DNA of 64,000 bases from Hydrogenophaga flava NBRC 102514. Lineage in GTDB: Bacteria > Pseudomonadota > Gammaproteobacteria > Burkholderiales > Burkholderiaceae_C. The notes under the pieces are model-generated. The model was not told the DNA's origin. It made no database searches and worked only from the letters and a program-made list of their open reading frames with translations. The translations under genes were made by a program, and so were the position numbers. The stretch spans positions 124,001 through 188,000 of the forward strand of contig NZ_BCTF01000004.1 in the NCBI RefSeq assembly GCF_001571145.1, read 5' to 3'. Shown in pieces: positions 41,501-51,166 of the stretch. How positions within the stretch are numbered: the stretch's first letter is position 1; each line of letters starts with the position of its first letter.

Positions 41501-44500
41501 CCGGCCAGCGAATGTGCCAGGGCCTCGGCCTGATCGGGCAGTTGTTCGTGCCGCTCCAGCGACCATTCGGACAATGCCACGCCGAGCCGGCGCGACCATT
41601 CGTCCGCTTCGTTGAGGTAGACGTTGTAGAGACGGATGCCAATGCGCAGCGGCCCGATGGCGCGGGTCTGCTCGTCGAGCATCTCGTCCGCCGCTGCATC
41701 GGAAGGCGCGCCGACGTCTGCAGCGTCCACGGCCTGAACGGCCGGAGCCTCTTCGCCCTGGACCGGCTCCGAGACGCTGAAGGCGATGGGTTCTTCAACC
41801 AGCACCGGCTCCGGCGTGGCCACTGCTTCGGACTCCATCACCTGCACGCTGTCGGGCTCGGCCGGATTGAACAGCGCAGCAGGCATGGAGTCCTGCAGAT
41901 CCTGCGCCTGGGGAAGCTCCGCCTCCAGATCCAGCGAAATCTCGTCGAAGATCGATGGGTTCTCGTCCTCAGAGTCGGTCTGCGAAGACAGCACCGGCCC
42001 CTCACCCCCAGCCCCGGACTCGACCGGATCGGCGAGTGAAGCATGCTCCGACGGCGCAGACTCAGGAAGATCAAACTCCATCACCAGGGCATCGCCGGAC
42101 TCTGGCACTGCCAGGTCCACCACAGGCGCGTCTTCCGTTTCGACCTCGATCGACGTCACCGGTTCTTCGACCGCCGGCTCGGACAGTTCCACAACCTCGA
42201 CAGTGTCCACCGCCGACTCTGGCAACGTGCCCGCCAGCGGCAGGTGCTCGCGCCGATCGCGCCAGGCCTGGGCGCTGTTGCGGAAGGGCTGGGCCTTCCA
42301 GTGCGCGTCCTGGTTCTGGTCAATGTCCTCCACCCAGCGGCCCAGCTCGGTCATCGCCTCCTGTGCCAGCGACAGCAGTGCCGGTTCAGCGGGCCGCTGC
42401 TCGGCCAATACGGAGTTGAGCACTTGTTCCATCGCCCAGGCGGCTTCACCGAACTCACCAAGACCCACCATCCGGGAGCTGCCCTTGAGGGTGTGGAATG
42501 CACGGCGCAGAATCGTGAGCTGCTCAAGTTGTCCGGGTTCGTGGCGCAGCGCCTTGAGCGCGGCCAGTCCGTTGCCCACCACTTCCCGACCTTCCTCCAG
42601 GAAGATGTCGCGCAGGTCGTCTTCGCCATCGTCATCGGGCGGCGTGCTGACCGGGGCCTCCTGTACCGCAGGCGCTGCCGGCACACCCGACTGGGCCAGT
42701 CCCACCAGCGCCTGGGCACCGGCCGCTGCATCGCTGCCGACCACGGCTTGTGCAGCTTCACGAGCGGCGCGCGCCACTCCCTCCTGCTCGGCCAGGGAGG
42801 CCTGGTCTGCCAGCGAGTCGAGCTGTTCACTCAATTCGGCCAGGTCGACGTTCTTCTGCGCGCCTTCGACCACACGCAAGACGTCCTGGCTCAGTGCCTC
42901 GGCCGCGTGCTGGGAAGGAAGTGCCACCGGCACTTCCGGTGACATCCGTCCCATGAGCGGCCGGAGCTCGCCCGCCTCTTCATCGAACACAAACAGCTTT
43001 TTCGCCAGCGCTGGCTGGTAGTTCAGCATGTCCACGAGGAAGCTCAAGGCGCTGAGGTTGTTGCCCAGCTGCTGGAAGGTCCCGGCCTCACGGGCCATGT
43101 CCTCGTCGATTTCGGTGTCCAGGATCTGCTCAACGGTCGCACGCATGCGCGTGACGGTCTGCACCGCCTGTTCAAGGCCCAGCACAGAGAGCACACCGCG
43201 CATCTGAACCAGCTGGGACACCGCCACGTGCAGGCCAGCCTTTTCCTTCGGTGCCCGGAAGAACTGGTCCAGCGACTTCTCCGCCTCGCCCAGCGCCACC
43301 TTGAGTTCGCCGACCACGCTGCCCAGCGTCTGGCGATCACTGACGCGACGGTAGAGCTGCTCCATCCACGGCTCGAGCGGCTGGGCGGGTTCACCCGCCA
43401 GCACCTTCTCCAGACGATCGGCCAGCAACTGGGTGCGGTCGGTCAGGGACGCGTCGTTGGGATCGAAGTCGTCGAACGCCGCTTCCAGATACAGGGTGGT
43501 GGTCGCGACCTCCATCGACAACTCGGGCTTGACGTTCCCGGGTGAGCGCGCCACGTGCTCGGCGGCCTTGACCAGCGAACGGGCCAGGCCGGTGCTGGCC
43601 GGATGCAGCTTGAGCAGCGACTCGCCGATCAGGGTGTATTGGTCGAGCACCGACCGCGCGCGGCTCAGGTCGCCCCCTGCCAGCAGGGACCACGATTCCT
43701 TGCCGGCGTTGATCCGCTTGCGGGCCTGCACCAGCAACGCGGGGTCGAAACGCCCCAGCGTGGCCTGGTTGTAATCCACTGGCGCGGCATCGCTCAGACC
43801 GAACGCAGCGCGCACCGCTTCAAGGTGGGGCGCCGGCGTACCCGGCACAGGGCGCGCCTGGGCACAGAAAAACAAAAGGTCGTGCAGCAGCGTCTCGGAC
43901 ACATCGGCGCGCGCACCGCCCTGCACCAGACCAGCCAGTTGCAGCAGGATTCGGGACGCCGCCCTCTTCGCATAGACATCCGGCGCAAGAAGGTTCTGCG
44001 ACAAACCCTCGAAGTAGGCCGCGGCTGTTCGCCAGAAGGTGACCGCACGGGCTTGCTGCGCGCCAACCGCCAGGCTGGCACACATGCGCGAGAGTTGCGT
44101 CGAGGCTGCACGGCTGTTGGTCTTGACCACCAGCAGCACAAGCCGGTCGAACAGCGAGCGCACCTGTTGATCCACCTTCATCGGCGGTACACCGGCGGGC
44201 GCCGGCGCTTCCGCACCGCGCCGGTCAAACGACCACAGGTCGGCCGGATGGACACGCTCGGCACCGGCCAGCTCCTGGACCTCGCGGTACTGGCTGAACA
44301 GCGCCACCGGCGGCACCGGCTTGCCGTTCAGCACCGCCTCGAGGTACTCGATCAGGGCGAAGCTCGCGCGCTCGACCTTGCCTGCAGCCTCATCGGTGCA
44401 GCTGAGCGGGCGCTGCACGAACCGCTGGACAGCCGCCTCCATGCCCCGCAGCACCTGTGCCGGCGCAGCGAGACCGACCACCTCGAGCGCACCCACCGCC

Positions 44501-44709
44501 TGATGGAGCTGCTGCCGGGCCACGCGCAATGACCCGGGGTCGACCGCTTCCAGGTCGCTGTGTCGCGCCTGCTCGGACTCCCGGATGAACCGCCGGATGG
44601 CCTTGTTGGCACCCTCCAGAGACTTGCGCAACTCCTCGAACACCCAGGCCAGTGGCCCCAGGTCGTTGAGAGGCGTATCGGTCGGGGCGTGGTCTTGGGT
44701 ATCGAGCAT
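38599..44709 (-). CDS. chpA: ChpA/PilL-type hybrid CheA histidine kinase with multiple Hpt domains
   Basis: The 2036-residue protein is the kinase of the Pil-Chp chemosensory system. The first 700 residues are divergent helical Hpt-like modules. Recognisable Hpt sites are His739 (FHTLKGSSRMVG), His1066 (AHSLAGSSATVG) and His1291 (LHTLKGSARLAG), separated by long acidic linkers. Then come a CheA dimerisation region, an ATPase domain (LLRNSVVHGIE near 1610, EDDGAGIDL), a CheW-like domain and a C-terminal receiver (about 1912-2030, LVVDDS and VVLSDIEMPRMDG with Asp about 1960). It controls type IV pilus twitching and cAMP-linked surface responses. pilJ lies immediately upstream. Confidence 0.93.
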   Translation of the reverse strand: MLDTQDHAPTDTPLNDLGPLAWVFEELRKSLEGANKAIRRFIRESEQARHSDLEAVDPGSLRVARQQLHQAVGALEVVGLAAPAQVLRGMEAAVQRFVQRPLSCTDEAAGKVERASFALIEYLEAVLNGKPVPPVALFSQYREVQELAGAERVHPADLWSFDRRGAEAPAPAGVPPMKVDQQVRSLFDRLVLLVVKTNSRAASTQLSRMCASLAVGAQQARAVTFWRTAAAYFEGLSQNLLAPDVYAKRAASRILLQLAGLVQGGARADVSETLLHDLLFFCAQARPVPGTPAPHLEAVRAAFGLSDAAPVDYNQATLGRFDPALLVQARKRINAGKESWSLLAGGDLSRARSVLDQYTLIGESLLKLHPASTGLARSLVKAAEHVARSPGNVKPELSMEVATTTLYLEAAFDDFDPNDASLTDRTQLLADRLEKVLAGEPAQPLEPWMEQLYRRVSDRQTLGSVVGELKVALGEAEKSLDQFFRAPKEKAGLHVAVSQLVQMRGVLSVLGLEQAVQTVTRMRATVEQILDTEIDEDMAREAGTFQQLGNNLSALSFLVDMLNYQPALAKKLFVFDEEAGELRPLMGRMSPEVPVALPSQHAAEALSQDVLRVVEGAQKNVDLAELSEQLDSLADQASLAEQEGVARAAREAAQAVVGSDAAAGAQALVGLAQSGVPAAPAVQEAPVSTPPDDDGEDDLRDIFLEEGREVVGNGLAALKALRHEPGQLEQLTILRRAFHTLKGSSRMVGLGEFGEAAWAMEQVLNSVLAEQRPAEPALLSLAQEAMTELGRWVEDIDQNQDAHWKAQPFRNSAQAWRDRREHLPLAGTLPESAVDTVEVVELSEPAVEEPVTSIEVETEDAPVVDLAVPESGDALVMEFDLPESAPSEHASLADPVESGAGGEGPVLSSQTDSEDENPSIFDEISLDLEAELPQAQDLQDSMPAALFNPAEPDSVQVMESEAVATPEPVLVEEPIAFSVSEPVQGEEAPAVQAVDAADVGAPSDAAADEMLDEQTRAIGPLRIGIRLYNVYLNEADEWSRRLGVALSEWSLERHEQLPDQAEALAHSLAGSSATVGFEPLSDIARALEHALALVGSHQRAGQPATDAQAQLFVAAAEDIRRLLHQFAAGFYKEPNPELLAGLEALLHLPTPTESDAISESTTDEASLDLELNTQWDASSMDADTPVEVVEPAAVVEAEPLHAEPEVFEAEPLVLAGDDTVMSPLSEMDGPRGPVQDIDDDIDEMDTIDVDLFPIFSDEAQELLPLLGGALRQWIARPDNGSARAEVLRNLHTLKGSARLAGALRLGEMAHRMETSVERLGSDTPQTGELEPLQSAYDALCARFDLLRSTDATSPGVVQTAPEHAAEQPLSVTVVDEIAQGSEEAVALPEAAASVPVSQSTGLSGLSLQQAPVPVPQRAGAAVRVRPELLDRLMNQTGEVMITRSRMESQLVTLRGSLKDLAGNLDRLRHQLRDIELQAETQMQSRLAQARDAELAFDPLEFDRFTRVQELTRMMAESVNDVATVQRNLQRAVEATEDGLVAQGRQTRELQRDLLRTRMVEFEGISERLYRVVRQASKETGKQVRLDITAGYIEMDRGVLDRMTAAFEHLLRNSVVHGIESPERRLEQGKPAEGHIEIRLAQELNDVSVTFEDDGAGIDLARLREKALAQGLVPADAVLSDDEAAQLIYTPGLSTAAEVSSLAGRGVGMDVVRNDVVALGGRIETHSQAGRGASFKLVLPLTTAVTQVVMLRAGELTVGVPSTQVELVRRVSASELEQAYAKKTLTVGGEEVPFYWAGALLQSTPKSLETQTRTLPVVIFRSAAQRVAMHVDEVLGNQEVVVKNLGPQLSRLPGLAGMSVLASGAVALIYNPVALATVYGDQVQPWIEGRLHRDAASSDGAPELPVEAAVSAVPLVLVVDDSITVRRVTQRLLQREGYRVTLAADGLQALERLQQERPTVVLSDIEMPRMDGFDLVRNIRNDPRLSDLPVIMITSRIAEKHREHARELGVDHYLGKPYSEDELLALVANYAQAAANA

Positions 44710-44732
44710 GATGGGTCGGGCCTGACGGCCGA

Positions 44733-46988
44733 TCAGGCGATCTTGAATCGGGCCACCGACTGCCTCAGTTCCTCGGCCATGGACGACAGTTCGCGCACCT
44801 GTGCGGCGGTCGAACGCGTACCTTCACCGGTCTGCTCGGTCACCGCGAAGATGTGCTGGATGTTGCCGGCCACTTCGTTGGCGGATTCGGCTTCGCGGAG
44901 CGTGGCGCTGGAGATCTGCTCGATCAGCTCGGCCAGACGGCGCGACACGCGGTCGATCTCGGACAGGGCGGTACCGGCGTTGTCGGACAGCTTGGCCCCT
45001 TCCACCACACCCTGCGTGGAGCGCTCCATGGCGGCCACCGCGTCCTGCGTGTCGGTCTGAATCGCCTTCACCAGCGCAGCAATCTGACGGGTGGCGTCCG
45101 CGGAGCGTTCGGCGAGGCGCTGCACTTCTTCCGCCACCACCGAGAAGCCGCGACCGGCTTCACCGGCCGACGCGGCCTGGATGGCGGCATTCAGGGCCAG
45201 CACGTTGGTCTGTTCGGTAATGTCGGAAATCAGCTCGGTGATTTCACCAATCTCCTGCGACGACTCACCCAGCCGCTTGATGCGCTTGGAGGTTTCCTGG
45301 ATCTGGTCGCGGATGGCGTTCATACCGCCGATGGCGTCCTGCACAGCCTGCAGACCGGACTCCGCAGCTTGCAGCGAAGATCGGGCCACACGGGCCGATT
45401 CCTGCGCCTGCCCGGACACGTCGTTGATGCGCTGCGCCATGTCCAGCACCGACTGGCCGGTTTCGCGGATCTCGCGCAGCTGTTCGGTGGACGCGGCCAG
45501 CAGTTAGGTCGAGGTGCTTTCCACCGCCGACGTCGTCTGGGCCACCCGGGTCGCCGTGGCCTGCACGTTGCCCACCAGCGAGCGCAGCTCTTCCACCGTG
45601 TAGTTCACCGAGTCGGCAATGGCACCGGTGATGTCTTCCGTCACCGTGGCTTCCTGCGTCAGATCGCCTTCGGCCACCGTCTGCAGTTCGTTCATCAGCC
45701 GCAGAATGGCGGCCTGGTTGGCGTCGTTGACGCGCTTGGCGTCCTGCTGCTGCGCTTCGGCAGACACACGCTGGCTTTCAGCGATCAGCTGGCGCTGGCG
45801 GCTTTCAAGCAGCTGGACATACGCCAGTGAGGCGCCGCAAGCCAGTGCAAAGAGAGCAGACGCCACCATCGCGAACAACTCCCCCCCGCCCAGACCAGAA
45901 GCGGCAGACAGCTGGCTCTGCAGGGTTTCCAGTCCCGTCCGCAGCGGCTCGCTGTCGCCGATCACGCCGGCCTGTGCCTCACGAGCAGCCACCAGACCTT
46001 GCAGGTTGCCCAGAATGGCTCCAGCGTCGGTACGGGTCTGCTCGTACAGCTTCAGCAAGGCTTCCAGCCGCTCGCGGATCTGAGGATCGGTGGTGGACTT
46101 CAGGCGCAGCTCGGCGCTGCCATTGAGCAGGCCCTCGGCGATTTCCTTGAAGGTGTTCAAGTCCTTGCCCAGCAGGAACACGGCCTCAGGGCTCACACCT
46201 TCCATGGTCAGGAACTCGTTCGCCGATTTGCCGATGCGCTGCGTCAGCATCACCAGCTGGCCTGCGGCAGAGATCTCGGTCGGTGCAGCGCCAAGTTGCA
46301 GCTTCAGCGAAGACACGGTTTCAGCAATTTCCAGAAGGTCGGACGACTGGCGGTTGATGGAGCGAAGCGCATCACCCACCTGGGTCAGGATCTTCTGCTG
46401 CGACAGCACCACACCGGCGTTGCGCTCGGCGGAATCCACCTTGGGCAGCAACTCGCCCAGCAGCCCCTCGAACTCGGGACCCAGCGGGCTCAGCCCCACG
46501 GCGTCATCACCCTGCTTGAAGCCGCGCACGTTGCGAGACAGCACGTCGGCACTGTCCTTCACCTCAGCGAAAGCCGCCGGGTTGCCGATCAGGGCCTGGG
46601 ACACACTCTTGGCCAGCCGCTGCGACTGCATGAGTGCCTGGCCGCTGGCAGCCACCTGCTGACCCACCTTCTCGGTCTTGTTCAGCACGAAGAACACCAC
46701 CGCCGTCAGCAGCACCACCGCAAACAACAGCAAGGTGCCCAGGGTGCGTCGATGCTGCTCCGCACTCCGCCGGCCAAGCACCGGCAGGCTGAGCACCCCA
46801 AGCTCCAGGTCGGCCGGATCGGGGCTGTCGGTACTCAAGCGGCTCTCCGCAAAATCTGCATCGTTGCGCGACTCAGCGAGCCGCTCGGCAGCGATGCGGG
46901 CCACATCCTGTTCGGCGAGGTCGCTCAGATCGGGATCGTCGGCCCCGTTCTTGCGGAACATCCCCTGGATTCGATCAAGCATGGCCAT
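44733..46988 (-). pseudogene. pilJ: PilJ methyl-accepting chemotaxis protein interrupted by an in-frame stop
   Basis: Two consecutive frames in the same phase (46988-45504 and on to 44733) together encode a full-length 751-codon PilJ. The first part has two membrane spans (LLLFAVVLLTAVVFFVL and MVASALFALACGASLAYV) around a sensor region; the second has the receptor signalling tip [20 protein letters not shown]. Codon 495 is TAA (45504-45506), in the middle of a continuous helix ...[27 protein letters not shown]. Flanking sequence needs only one base change to be open. Either the receptor is truncated before its kinase-control tip, or this is an assembly error. ATG 46988 follows GGAAGG. Confidence 0.85.
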
Positions 46989-47084
46989 GAAACAACCTTC
47001 CAACAGAAAAGACGGGATCCAGCGGGATCCGCTCACACGTTATTGATGACGACCTACCACCCGTACACCGCATGGCGATGCACA

Positions 47085-47624
47085 TCAGGCCGCGATGGCG
47101 AGAAACTCCGGGTCATGGGACAGCGCCTGAAGATTCAGCTCCTGCCACTCCTGACCATCCTTGTCGGTGAACCGACGGGCAAACCAGGCAGGCGCCTGTA
47201 CATCCCGCTCCATCACTGCCGCGAACATGGAGGGGTTGCGCAGCCCCAGCAGGCGATCAATCCACAGCACGGCGTTCACACCCAACGCGGAATGCAGGCT
47301 CACGAGGCGCGACTCCGACGTCACACGATCAGACACCCTGGCGGCAGACGCGACTGCGAGCCGTCCGGACAACAGCGCGAGGTCAACCACACCATGCAAA
47401 CCGCCCCGGAGACTGGCCACTCCGGCGTACCACCGCTTGGTGTACGGCACTGTCTGCAGACTGGTCCAAGGAAAAATCTCGCCCGACTGAACCAGCGGCA
47501 CCAGGAAACGCCCGCCGCCGGCCTCCAAAGCAAGCCAGGATGCCGAGGCCCCCTCCGTTCTGGCTGCGGTCAGGCGCTCCGCGAGGCGCACCTGAAGGTC
47601 TTTGAGGGATTGACGGTTGGCCAT
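47085..47624 (-). CDS. pilI: PilI CheW-like adaptor of the pilus chemosensory system
   Basis: The 179-residue protein is a CheW-domain protein (FLVPLVQSGEIFPW, VASLRGGLHGVVDLALLSG, NAVLWIDRLLGLR). It couples PilJ to the ChpA kinase. The order pilG-pilH-pilI-pilJ-chpA on the minus strand is the standard one. It starts 29 bp after the pilH stop (47653) and its own stop is 96 bp from the pilJ start. Confidence 0.9.
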   Translation of the reverse strand: MANRQSLKDLQVRLAERLTAARTEGASASWLALEAGGGRFLVPLVQSGEIFPWTSLQTVPYTKRWYAGVASLRGGLHGVVDLALLSGRLAVASAARVSDRVTSESRLVSLHSALGVNAVLWIDRLLGLRNPSMFAAVMERDVQAPAWFARRFTDKDGQEWQELNLQALSHDPEFLAIAA

Positions 47625-47652
47625 GCGTTCAGTCGTTCACCCGGTTGCCGCG

Positions 47653-48021
47653 TCAACCGAGAGCCCGGATCTTGGAGATCAGCTCTTCTGCGTTGACAGG
47701 CTTGGTCACGTAATCGCGTGCACCCTGGCGCATTCCCCAGACGCGGTCCGTCTCTTGGTTTTTGCTGGTGCACATGATGATGGGGATATCGGAATATTGG
47801 GGGTCGCGGGTGATGGCCCGCGTAAGCTGAAATCCATTCTGACCGGGCATCACCACGTCCATCAGGATCAATTCCGGCTTTTCCTCCCCGAGCCGACGAA
47901 AGGCCTCCTCCGCATTCTCAGCGGTTCGCACCTTGTAGCCATTTTTCACCAACAGATCGGACAGAACCATGAGCTCTGTCTTGGAATCGTCCACAACGAG
48001 AATCTTTTGAATCGGCATCAT
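47653..48021 (-). CDS. pilH: PilH-type single-domain response regulator
   Basis: The 122-residue protein is a CheY-like receiver: LVVDDSKTELMVL, phosphoacceptor Asp in LILMDVVMPGQNG, conserved Thr/Ser in MCTSKNQ and Lys in YVTKPVNAEEL. In the Pil-Chp system PilH competes with or removes phosphate from PilG and favours retraction control. The ATG at 48021 overlaps the pilG stop (ATGA); an in-frame second ATG at 48018 is an alternative. Confidence 0.9.
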   Translation of the reverse strand: MMPIQKILVVDDSKTELMVLSDLLVKNGYKVRTAENAEEAFRRLGEEKPELILMDVVMPGQNGFQLTRAITRDPQYSDIPIIMCTSKNQETDRVWGMRQGARDYVTKPVNAEELISKIRALG

Positions 48022-48413
48022 GCGGCTCCGGTGAGTTGGGCGCCAAACTGCTGCACGGCCTGCAGCAGCTGGTCTTTGGTAAATGGTTTGGTGAGGTATT
48101 CCTGCGAGCCGACCATGCGGCCGCGCGCCTTGTCGAACACGCCATCCTTGGACGACAGCATCACGACCGGAATGTTGGCGAATCGGGCGTTGCGCTTGAT
48201 GATCGCGCAGGTCTGGTACCCGTCCAGCCGCGGCATCAGGATGTCGCAGAACACGATGTCGGGCAGGTAGTCGTTGATCTTGGCCAGCGCATCAAAACCA
48301 TCCTCCGCGAGCAGCACCTCGTGCCCACCCTGCTTGAGAAAGATTTCTGCGCTGCGACGAATGGTGTTGCTGTCGTCGACCACCAGAACTTTGAATGTGG
48401 GCGTCGGATTCAC
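48018..48413 (-). CDS. pilG: PilG-type single-domain response regulator
   Basis: The 131-residue CheY-like receiver has LVVDDSNTIRRSAE, Asp in IVFCDILMPRLDGYQT, MLSSKDG and YLTKPFTKDQL, matching PilG, which when phosphorylated by ChpA promotes pilus extension. The GTG at 48413 (MNPTPTFKVL) has AGGAG about nine bases upstream; a longer frame to 48527 has a low-complexity N-terminus not seen in the family. It is the first pil gene, with rubredoxin 76 bp upstream. Confidence 0.9.
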   Translation of the reverse strand: MNPTPTFKVLVVDDSNTIRRSAEIFLKQGGHEVLLAEDGFDALAKINDYLPDIVFCDILMPRLDGYQTCAIIKRNARFANIPVVMLSSKDGVFDKARGRMVGSQEYLTKPFTKDQLLQAVQQFGAQLTGAA

Positions 48414-48489
48414 TGCTGGTCGCTCCTGTACGGTGTGGAGGGAAGGTGACGGGGTGCCGGGCTGCAGCATACGCCGCGGCGCCGGCGCG

Positions 48490-48663
48490 TCAGATCTGGA
48501 CCATCTCGAAATCTTCCTTGCGGGCACCGCACTCAGGGCATGTCCAGTTCATCGGCACATCCGCCCATGCGGTTCCTGGTGCTATACCGTCCTCGGGCGA
48601 GCCTGCGGCCTCGTCGTAAATCCACCCGCAAATCAGGCACATCCAAGTCTTGGTTTCGGTCAT
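48490..48663 (-). CDS. Rubredoxin
   Basis: The 57-residue protein has the two iron-binding knuckles CLICG (Cys9, Cys12) and CPECG (Cys42, Cys45) that hold one Fe in a Cys4 site. Rubredoxins carry single electrons, for example to alkane hydroxylase or in oxidative stress defence. ATG 48663 gives the normal length; an upstream in-frame ATG at 48696 adds 11 residues. Its position beside pilG is conserved in Burkholderiales and does not itself imply a pilus role. Confidence 0.93.
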   Translation of the reverse strand: MTETKTWMCLICGWIYDEAAGSPEDGIAPGTAWADVPMNWTCPECGARKEDFEMVQI

Positions 48664-48790
48664 GTCATCGAAGGCATTGTCATAGAATCCGCCCATTGTA
48701 TCGAGCCACGGAGGGCCGCCGCTGAGCTCGCGCTGGTGGAAATCCCCAAGGCGCCTGATACCGATTTACGCGTAACACGCTGCGTCCACA

Positions 48791-49741
48791 ATGCCCCAAC
48801 ACCCCGACCCTCCCCTGTCCGCCAACGCAGTGGAGCCTGGTGAGACTTCGCTCCCATGCGTCATGGTTTTCAACGCCAACGACCCCAGCGGAGCCGGCGG
48901 ACTGGCGGCAGACCTGACAGCCATGTCCAGCGCATCAGCCCATGTCCTGGCGGTGGTGACAGGCTCCTACGTCCGGGACACCTCGGAGATCCACGACCAC
49001 TTCGCTTTCGATGAAGAGGCCGTCGCCGACCAGGCCCGCTGTGCACTGGAGGACATGCCGGTCAAGGCCTTCAAGGTCGGCTTTGTCGGCAACCCGGAAA
49101 ACCTCAGCGCGATCGCCGGCATCACCACCGACTACGCCGATGTCCCGGTGGTCACCTACATGCCCGACCTGTCCTGGTGGGACGAGCTCGCCATCGAGAC
49201 CTACCTCGATGCCTGCGTCGAGCTGCTGCTGCCGCAGACCACGGTGTTGGTCGGCAACCACAGCACCCTTTGCCGCTGGCTGCTGCCCGAGTGGGAGGGC
49301 GACCGTCCTCCCAACGCCCGCGAGGTGGCCCGGGCGGCGGCGGTGCACGGCGTGCCCTACACACTGGTGACCGGATTCAACGCGGCCGACCAGTACCTTG
49401 AGAGCCACCTGGCCAGCCCGGAAGCCGTGCTGGCCACCGCCCGCTACGAACGCTTCGAGGCGACCTTCGGCGGCGCGGGTGACACCCTGTCGGCCGCGCT
49501 GTGCGCCCTGATCGCCGCCGGTGCCGACCTGCAGTCGGCCTGCGCCGAGGCACTGACCTATCTGGACCAGTGTCTGGACGCAGGGTTCCAGCCCGGCATG
49601 GGTCATGCCGTTCCCGACCGGCTGTTCTGGGCGCATGAAGACGAGGGCGACGAGGCCCCCGAAGGCGCCGCCAGCGAGACTCCTTCGCCGGACAGCCAAT
49701 TGGACGCCGACGACTTTCCCCTGGACACCACCAAGCACTGA
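48791..49741 (+). CDS. ThiD/PdxK-like hydroxymethylpyrimidine or pyridoxal kinase family protein
   Basis: The 316-residue protein is a ribokinase-fold kinase that aligns with ThiD ([19 protein letters not shown] corresponds to the DPSGGAGxQADLK region). Two points differ from standard ThiD: the substrate Gln of GIQAD is Ala here, and the phosphate-site GTGC is [10 protein letters not shown] with Asp231, as in PfkB/pyridoxal kinases. The last 40 residues are an acidic, disordered tail. It probably phosphorylates a pyrimidine or pyridoxal-type alcohol, but the substrate is uncertain. The hemL start follows 8 bp later, so the two may be cotranscribed. Confidence 0.78.
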   Translation: MPQHPDPPLSANAVEPGETSLPCVMVFNANDPSGAGGLAADLTAMSSASAHVLAVVTGSYVRDTSEIHDHFAFDEEAVADQARCALEDMPVKAFKVGFVGNPENLSAIAGITTDYADVPVVTYMPDLSWWDELAIETYLDACVELLLPQTTVLVGNHSTLCRWLLPEWEGDRPPNAREVARAAAVHGVPYTLVTGFNAADQYLESHLASPEAVLATARYERFEATFGGAGDTLSAALCALIAAGADLQSACAEALTYLDQCLDAGFQPGMGHAVPDRLFWAHEDEGDEAPEGAASETPSPDSQLDADDFPLDTTKH

Positions 49742-49748
49742 ACCACCC

Positions 49749-51047
49749 ATGAGCGACCGCAACCTTGACCTCTTCGAACGCGCCAAGCAACTGATCCCCG
49801 GCGGCGTGAACTCCCCGGTGCGCGCCTTCCGCGCCGTCGGCGGCACGCCGCGCTTCGTGCAGCGCGCGCAGGGCGCCTATTTCTGGGACGCCAACGGCCA
49901 GAGGTACATCGACTACATCGGCTCCTGGGGCCCGATGATCCTGGGCCATGGCCACCCAGCCGTGCTCGAAGCCGTGCAGAAAGCGGCCGTGGAAGGCTTC
50001 TCCTTCGGCGCCCCCACCGAGCGCGAAGTCGAGCTGGCAGGAGAGATCGTCAAGCTGGTGCCCAGCCTGGAGATGGTGCGCCTGGTGAGCTCCGGCACCG
50101 AGGCGGGCATGAGCACCATCCGGCTGGCCCGTGGCGCCACTGGGCGCAAGACCATCATCAAGTTTGAAGGCTGCTACCACGGCCACGCCGACGCCTTGCT
50201 GGTCAAGGCCGGTTCCGGTCTGGCCACCTTCGGCAACCCCACCAGCGCCGGCGTGCCGCCCGAGGTGGTGCAACACACCCTGGTCCTCGAATACAACAAC
50301 GTGGCACAGATCGAAGCCGCGTTCGCCGAGCACGGCGCCGACATCGCCTGCGTGATCATCGAGCCGATCGCGGGCAACATGAACTTCGTGCGCGCCAGCG
50401 TGCCCTTCGTCAAGCGCATCCGCGAACTGTGCACGCAGCATGGCGCGCTCTTCGTGTTCGACGAGGTGATGACGGGATTCCGCGTTGGCCTGGGCAGCGC
50501 GCAAGGCCACTACGCATCGCTGATCCCCGGGTTCGAACCCGACATGACGGTGATGGGCAAGGTGATCGGTGGCGGCATGCCGCTGGCGGCCTTCGGTGGC
50601 AAACGCGCGGTGATGGAACACCTCGCTCCGCTGGGTGGTGTCTACCAGGCCGGCACGCTGTCGGGCAACCCGGTGGCCACGGCCTGCGGCCTGGCCACGC
50701 TGAAAGAAATCCAGAAGCCCGGTTTCTTCGAAGCCCTGTCGGCCACCACCCGCTCGCTGGTCGATGGTCTGAAAGCCGCGGCCGATGCGGAAGGCGTGCC
50801 GTTCAGTGTGGACTGCCAGGGTGGCATGTTCGGTTTCTTCCTGATGCCCGAGCTGCCGCAGAACTACGCCACGGTGATGAAGACCGAAGGCGCAAAGTTC
50901 AACACCCTGTTCCACGGCCTGCTGGACCGTGGCGTGTACATCGCGCCGGCTCTCTATGAAGCGGGTTTTGTGAGCGCTGCGCACAAAGCTGAAGACATTG
51001 CGGCCACCGTGGCGGCGGCGCGTGAGGTGTTCAAGCAGTTGGCTTGA
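49749..51047 (+). CDS. hemL: Glutamate-1-semialdehyde 2,1-aminomutase
   Basis: The 432-residue PLP enzyme has [18 protein letters not shown] at the start, FVSSGTE-like [15 protein letters not shown], and the PLP Lys in [17 protein letters not shown]. It makes 5-aminolevulinate from glutamate-1-semialdehyde in the C5 route to haem. ATG 49749 is the normal start. A strong terminator hairpin follows at 51068-51100. Confidence 0.96.
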   Translation: MSDRNLDLFERAKQLIPGGVNSPVRAFRAVGGTPRFVQRAQGAYFWDANGQRYIDYIGSWGPMILGHGHPAVLEAVQKAAVEGFSFGAPTEREVELAGEIVKLVPSLEMVRLVSSGTEAGMSTIRLARGATGRKTIIKFEGCYHGHADALLVKAGSGLATFGNPTSAGVPPEVVQHTLVLEYNNVAQIEAAFAEHGADIACVIIEPIAGNMNFVRASVPFVKRIRELCTQHGALFVFDEVMTGFRVGLGSAQGHYASLIPGFEPDMTVMGKVIGGGMPLAAFGGKRAVMEHLAPLGGVYQAGTLSGNPVATACGLATLKEIQKPGFFEALSATTRSLVDGLKAAADAEGVPFSVDCQGGMFGFFLMPELPQNYATVMKTEGAKFNTLFHGLLDRGVYIAPALYEAGFVSAAHKAEDIAATVAAAREVFKQLA

Positions 51048-51067
51048 TCCTTCCCTCACTTGATTGA

Positions 51068-51100
51068 AACGGCTGGGGGGTTTTCCTCCGGCCGTTTTTT
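51068..51100 (+). terminator. Rho-independent terminator of hemL
   Basis: A GC-rich hairpin with outer stem AACGGC/GCCGTT (51068-51073 with 51091-51096) and inner GGGG/CCTCC pairing is followed by a run of T residues (51095-51100), 21 bp after the hemL stop. Confidence 0.85.
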
Positions 51101-51166
51101 GTTTGGGCTCGTAGCGTTTCGCTCGTTGACCTCGCGCAAGGTGGATGGTGGAGCTGGCGTGCTCCG

